A stretch of 64,000 nt of DNA, from positions 3,613,001 through 3,677,000 of the forward strand of contig JAGFBZ010000289.1 in the NCBI GenBank assembly GCA_018398805.1, in the 5' to 3' direction. This stretch comes from Hirundichthys speculiger (Eukaryota > Chordata > Actinopteri > Beloniformes > Exocoetidae). Shown one piece after another: positions 56,960 to 64,000 of this stretch. Below the pieces are notes generated by a model. The model was given only the letters and a program-made list of their open reading frames with translations, ran no database searches and had not been told where the DNA came from. How positions within the stretch are numbered: the first letter of the stretch is position 1; each line of letters opens with the position of its first letter. The translations under genes were made by a program, and so were the position numbers.

Positions 56960-57326
56960 TGTGACGGCCACAGGCCTCAGATCACTTTCCCTGTGTTCCT
57001 GCCTCTGCTTTTTCTTGCAGGTTCTCTCCTCTCCCTGGTTGCTTGCCCCGCCCTCCTCGTTGGTGATTGCTTTCACCTGTGCTTAGCTGTTAAAAGCTTG
57101 GGGAGATCCAGATGTTTCTCTCTCCCTCCTGAAAGGCTGGTGCCTTCCTGGCACCCTCTGGTTTTTTGTTTGGGTTGTTGATGTTGAGTTTAGCCTTGGT
57201 TTTTCTGACTTTATCATTAAGTTTCATATGTTGCTTTACCTTAAATATATTAAGTATTTTGTTTAAAAGCTGTCATTGTGTGGACCTCCCGTCTTTGTTA
57301 TGCTCTCCCACGAGCTGGGCATAACA
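56960..57326 (+). repeat. 3' LTR of the Gmr1-like element
   Basis: 367 bases, starting TGTGACGGCCACAGG and ending GAGCTGGGCATAACA, so TG...CA as expected. It follows the polypurine tract. The partner 5' LTR is absent from the window. A pyrimidine-rich segment (57000-57060) and an AT-rich segment (57240-57270) could hold the U3 and polyadenylation regions, but no AATAAA is visible. Confidence 0.85.
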
Positions 57327-57362
57327 AGATGTATCGTCATATTGCCCAGCACTAGATGGCAG

Positions 57363-57628
57363 AGTCTGGTATGGATGAATTTGACTGGCCTGCACAGAGT
57401 CCTGACCTCAACCCGATAGAACACCTTTGGGATGAATTAGAGCAGAGACTGAGAGCCAGGCCTTCTGGTCCAACATCAGTGTTTGACCTCACAAATGCCC
57501 TTCTGGAAGAATGGTCAAAAATCCCCATAAACACACGCCTAAACCTTGTAGACAGCCTTCCCAGAAGAGTTCACTAAAGCTCATATGTGAGCCAAGGTAG
57601 GTGAGCGAATACTTTTGGTAGTATAGTG
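57363..57628 (+). pseudogene. Tc1-like transposase C-terminal part and right end
   Basis: The frame at 57356-57577 reads SPDLNPIEHLWDELEQRL, the most conserved block of Tc1 transposases, in which E of DELEQ is the third catalytic residue. It continues to LLEEWSKIP and SLPRRVH near the natural C-terminus. Right TIR ATACTTTTGGTAGTATAGTG at 57609-57628, then TA. Confidence 0.9.

Positions 57629-64000
<6,372 letters not shown>

Larger units (their letters stand above)
53954..57331 (+). mobile_element. 5'-truncated Gmr1-like LTR retrotransposon
   Basis: Inside the hAT copy lies the 3' part of a Ty3/gypsy-type retrotransposon whose pol domains run integrase, reverse transcriptase, RNase H, then polypurine tract and a 3' LTR (56960-57326). 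Gag, protease and the 5' LTR are missing. The order with integrase first is that of the Gmr1 group described from cod and other deuterostomes, which have gypsy-like sequences but a copia-like order. The unit is flanked by TATCGT on both sides (53948-53953 and 57332-57337). It is dead through one nonsense change near 54757 and frameshifts near 54775, 55555 and 56330. Confidence 0.88.
53403..57354. mobile_element. hAT element, 8-bp TSD, host of an LTR retrotransposon
   Basis: The inverted ends are TAGTGCTGGGCGATATG at 53403 and, on the other strand, TAGTGCTGGGCAATATG from 57354. The flanks are the identical 8-mer GATGGCAG (53395-53402 and 57355-57362), diagnostic of hAT-type transposition. Subterminal ATCACGATATGG and CACGATAACGATATA words are typical of a very common fish family. 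Of 3952 bases, 53954-57331 is a nested retrotransposon, leaving about 570 bases of hAT DNA without transposase, so it is non-autonomous. Confidence 0.92.
46039..57628 (+). mobile_element. Second Tc1-like transposon, opened by two large insertions
   Basis: Three separated segments (46039-46349, 52875-53394 and 57363-57628) read in order as one Tc1-like transposon: the 5' part with the helix-turn-helix coding region, the middle DDE region, and the C-terminal coding region with the right end ATACTTTTGGTAGTATAGTG followed by TA (57629-57630). The left TIR is missing, replaced by an L2 tail. The element's own length is about 1.1 kb out of 11.6 kb. The insertions are a 6.5-kb TIR element and a 3.95-kb hAT element. 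Confidence 0.85.

Overview
The window looks like gene-poor, transposon-rich nuclear DNA from a ray-finned (teleost) fish. It is AT-rich and has no bacterial gene packing. It carries repeat families typical of fish: L2-type and RTE-type LINEs, Tc1-like transposons, hAT and other short inverted-repeat elements, a Gmr1-like LTR retrotransposon, a dispersed retroposon with a CATC-repeat tail, and long TA microsatellites. I found no intact host protein gene, no tRNA or rRNA gene and no CRISPR array. Family names come from recognition by eye; boundaries marked by target-site duplications (TSDs), inverted repeats (TIRs) or LTRs were read directly.

Left part (1-17.2 kb). A broken L2-type LINE lies at the left edge. 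A fossil Tc1-like transposon (1854-5894) has been split by two insertions: an inverted-repeat foldback element (2078-2835) and a 5'-truncated L2 LINE on the minus strand (3026 to about 5298). At 8030-9303 is a transposon with short TIRs that contains a hAT-type element (8453-9121) with a perfect 8-bp TSD. Then come an RTE-like LINE tail (9700-10445), a likely Harbinger relic, a long stretch without genes, and a small coding relic near 16.3-16.6 kb.

Middle (17.2-30.5 kb). A structurally complete LTR insertion (17985-29341, minus strand) has two 1.87-kb LTRs, a 4-bp TSD, a polypurine tract, a long leader with a 103-bp minisatellite, Gag, protease and integrase remnants. No reverse transcriptase is visible, so it is probably a deletion derivative. 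It appears to have landed inside an older DNA transposon with ends at 17226 and 30509.

30.5-46 kb. This part has dispersed repeats, a frameshifted OB-fold-like coding fragment on the minus strand (31558-32021), two hAT-type miniature elements (39385-39781 and 42038-42487), a perfect 19-bp hairpin at 42759 and L2 3' tails.

Right part (46-64 kb). A second Tc1-like transposon (46039-57628) is opened twice. One insertion is a 6.5-kb element with perfect 16-bp TIRs (46350-52874) that carries split exons of a DUF4806-like protein and several smaller repeats. The other is a hAT element (53403-57354, 8-bp TSD GATGGCAG). The hAT element contains a 5'-truncated Ty3/gypsy-type retrotransposon whose pol order is integrase, then reverse transcriptase, then RNase H. 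That is the copia-like order of the Gmr1 group and the most distinctive feature here. From 57.6 kb to the end I see only non-coding DNA and a long TA microsatellite.
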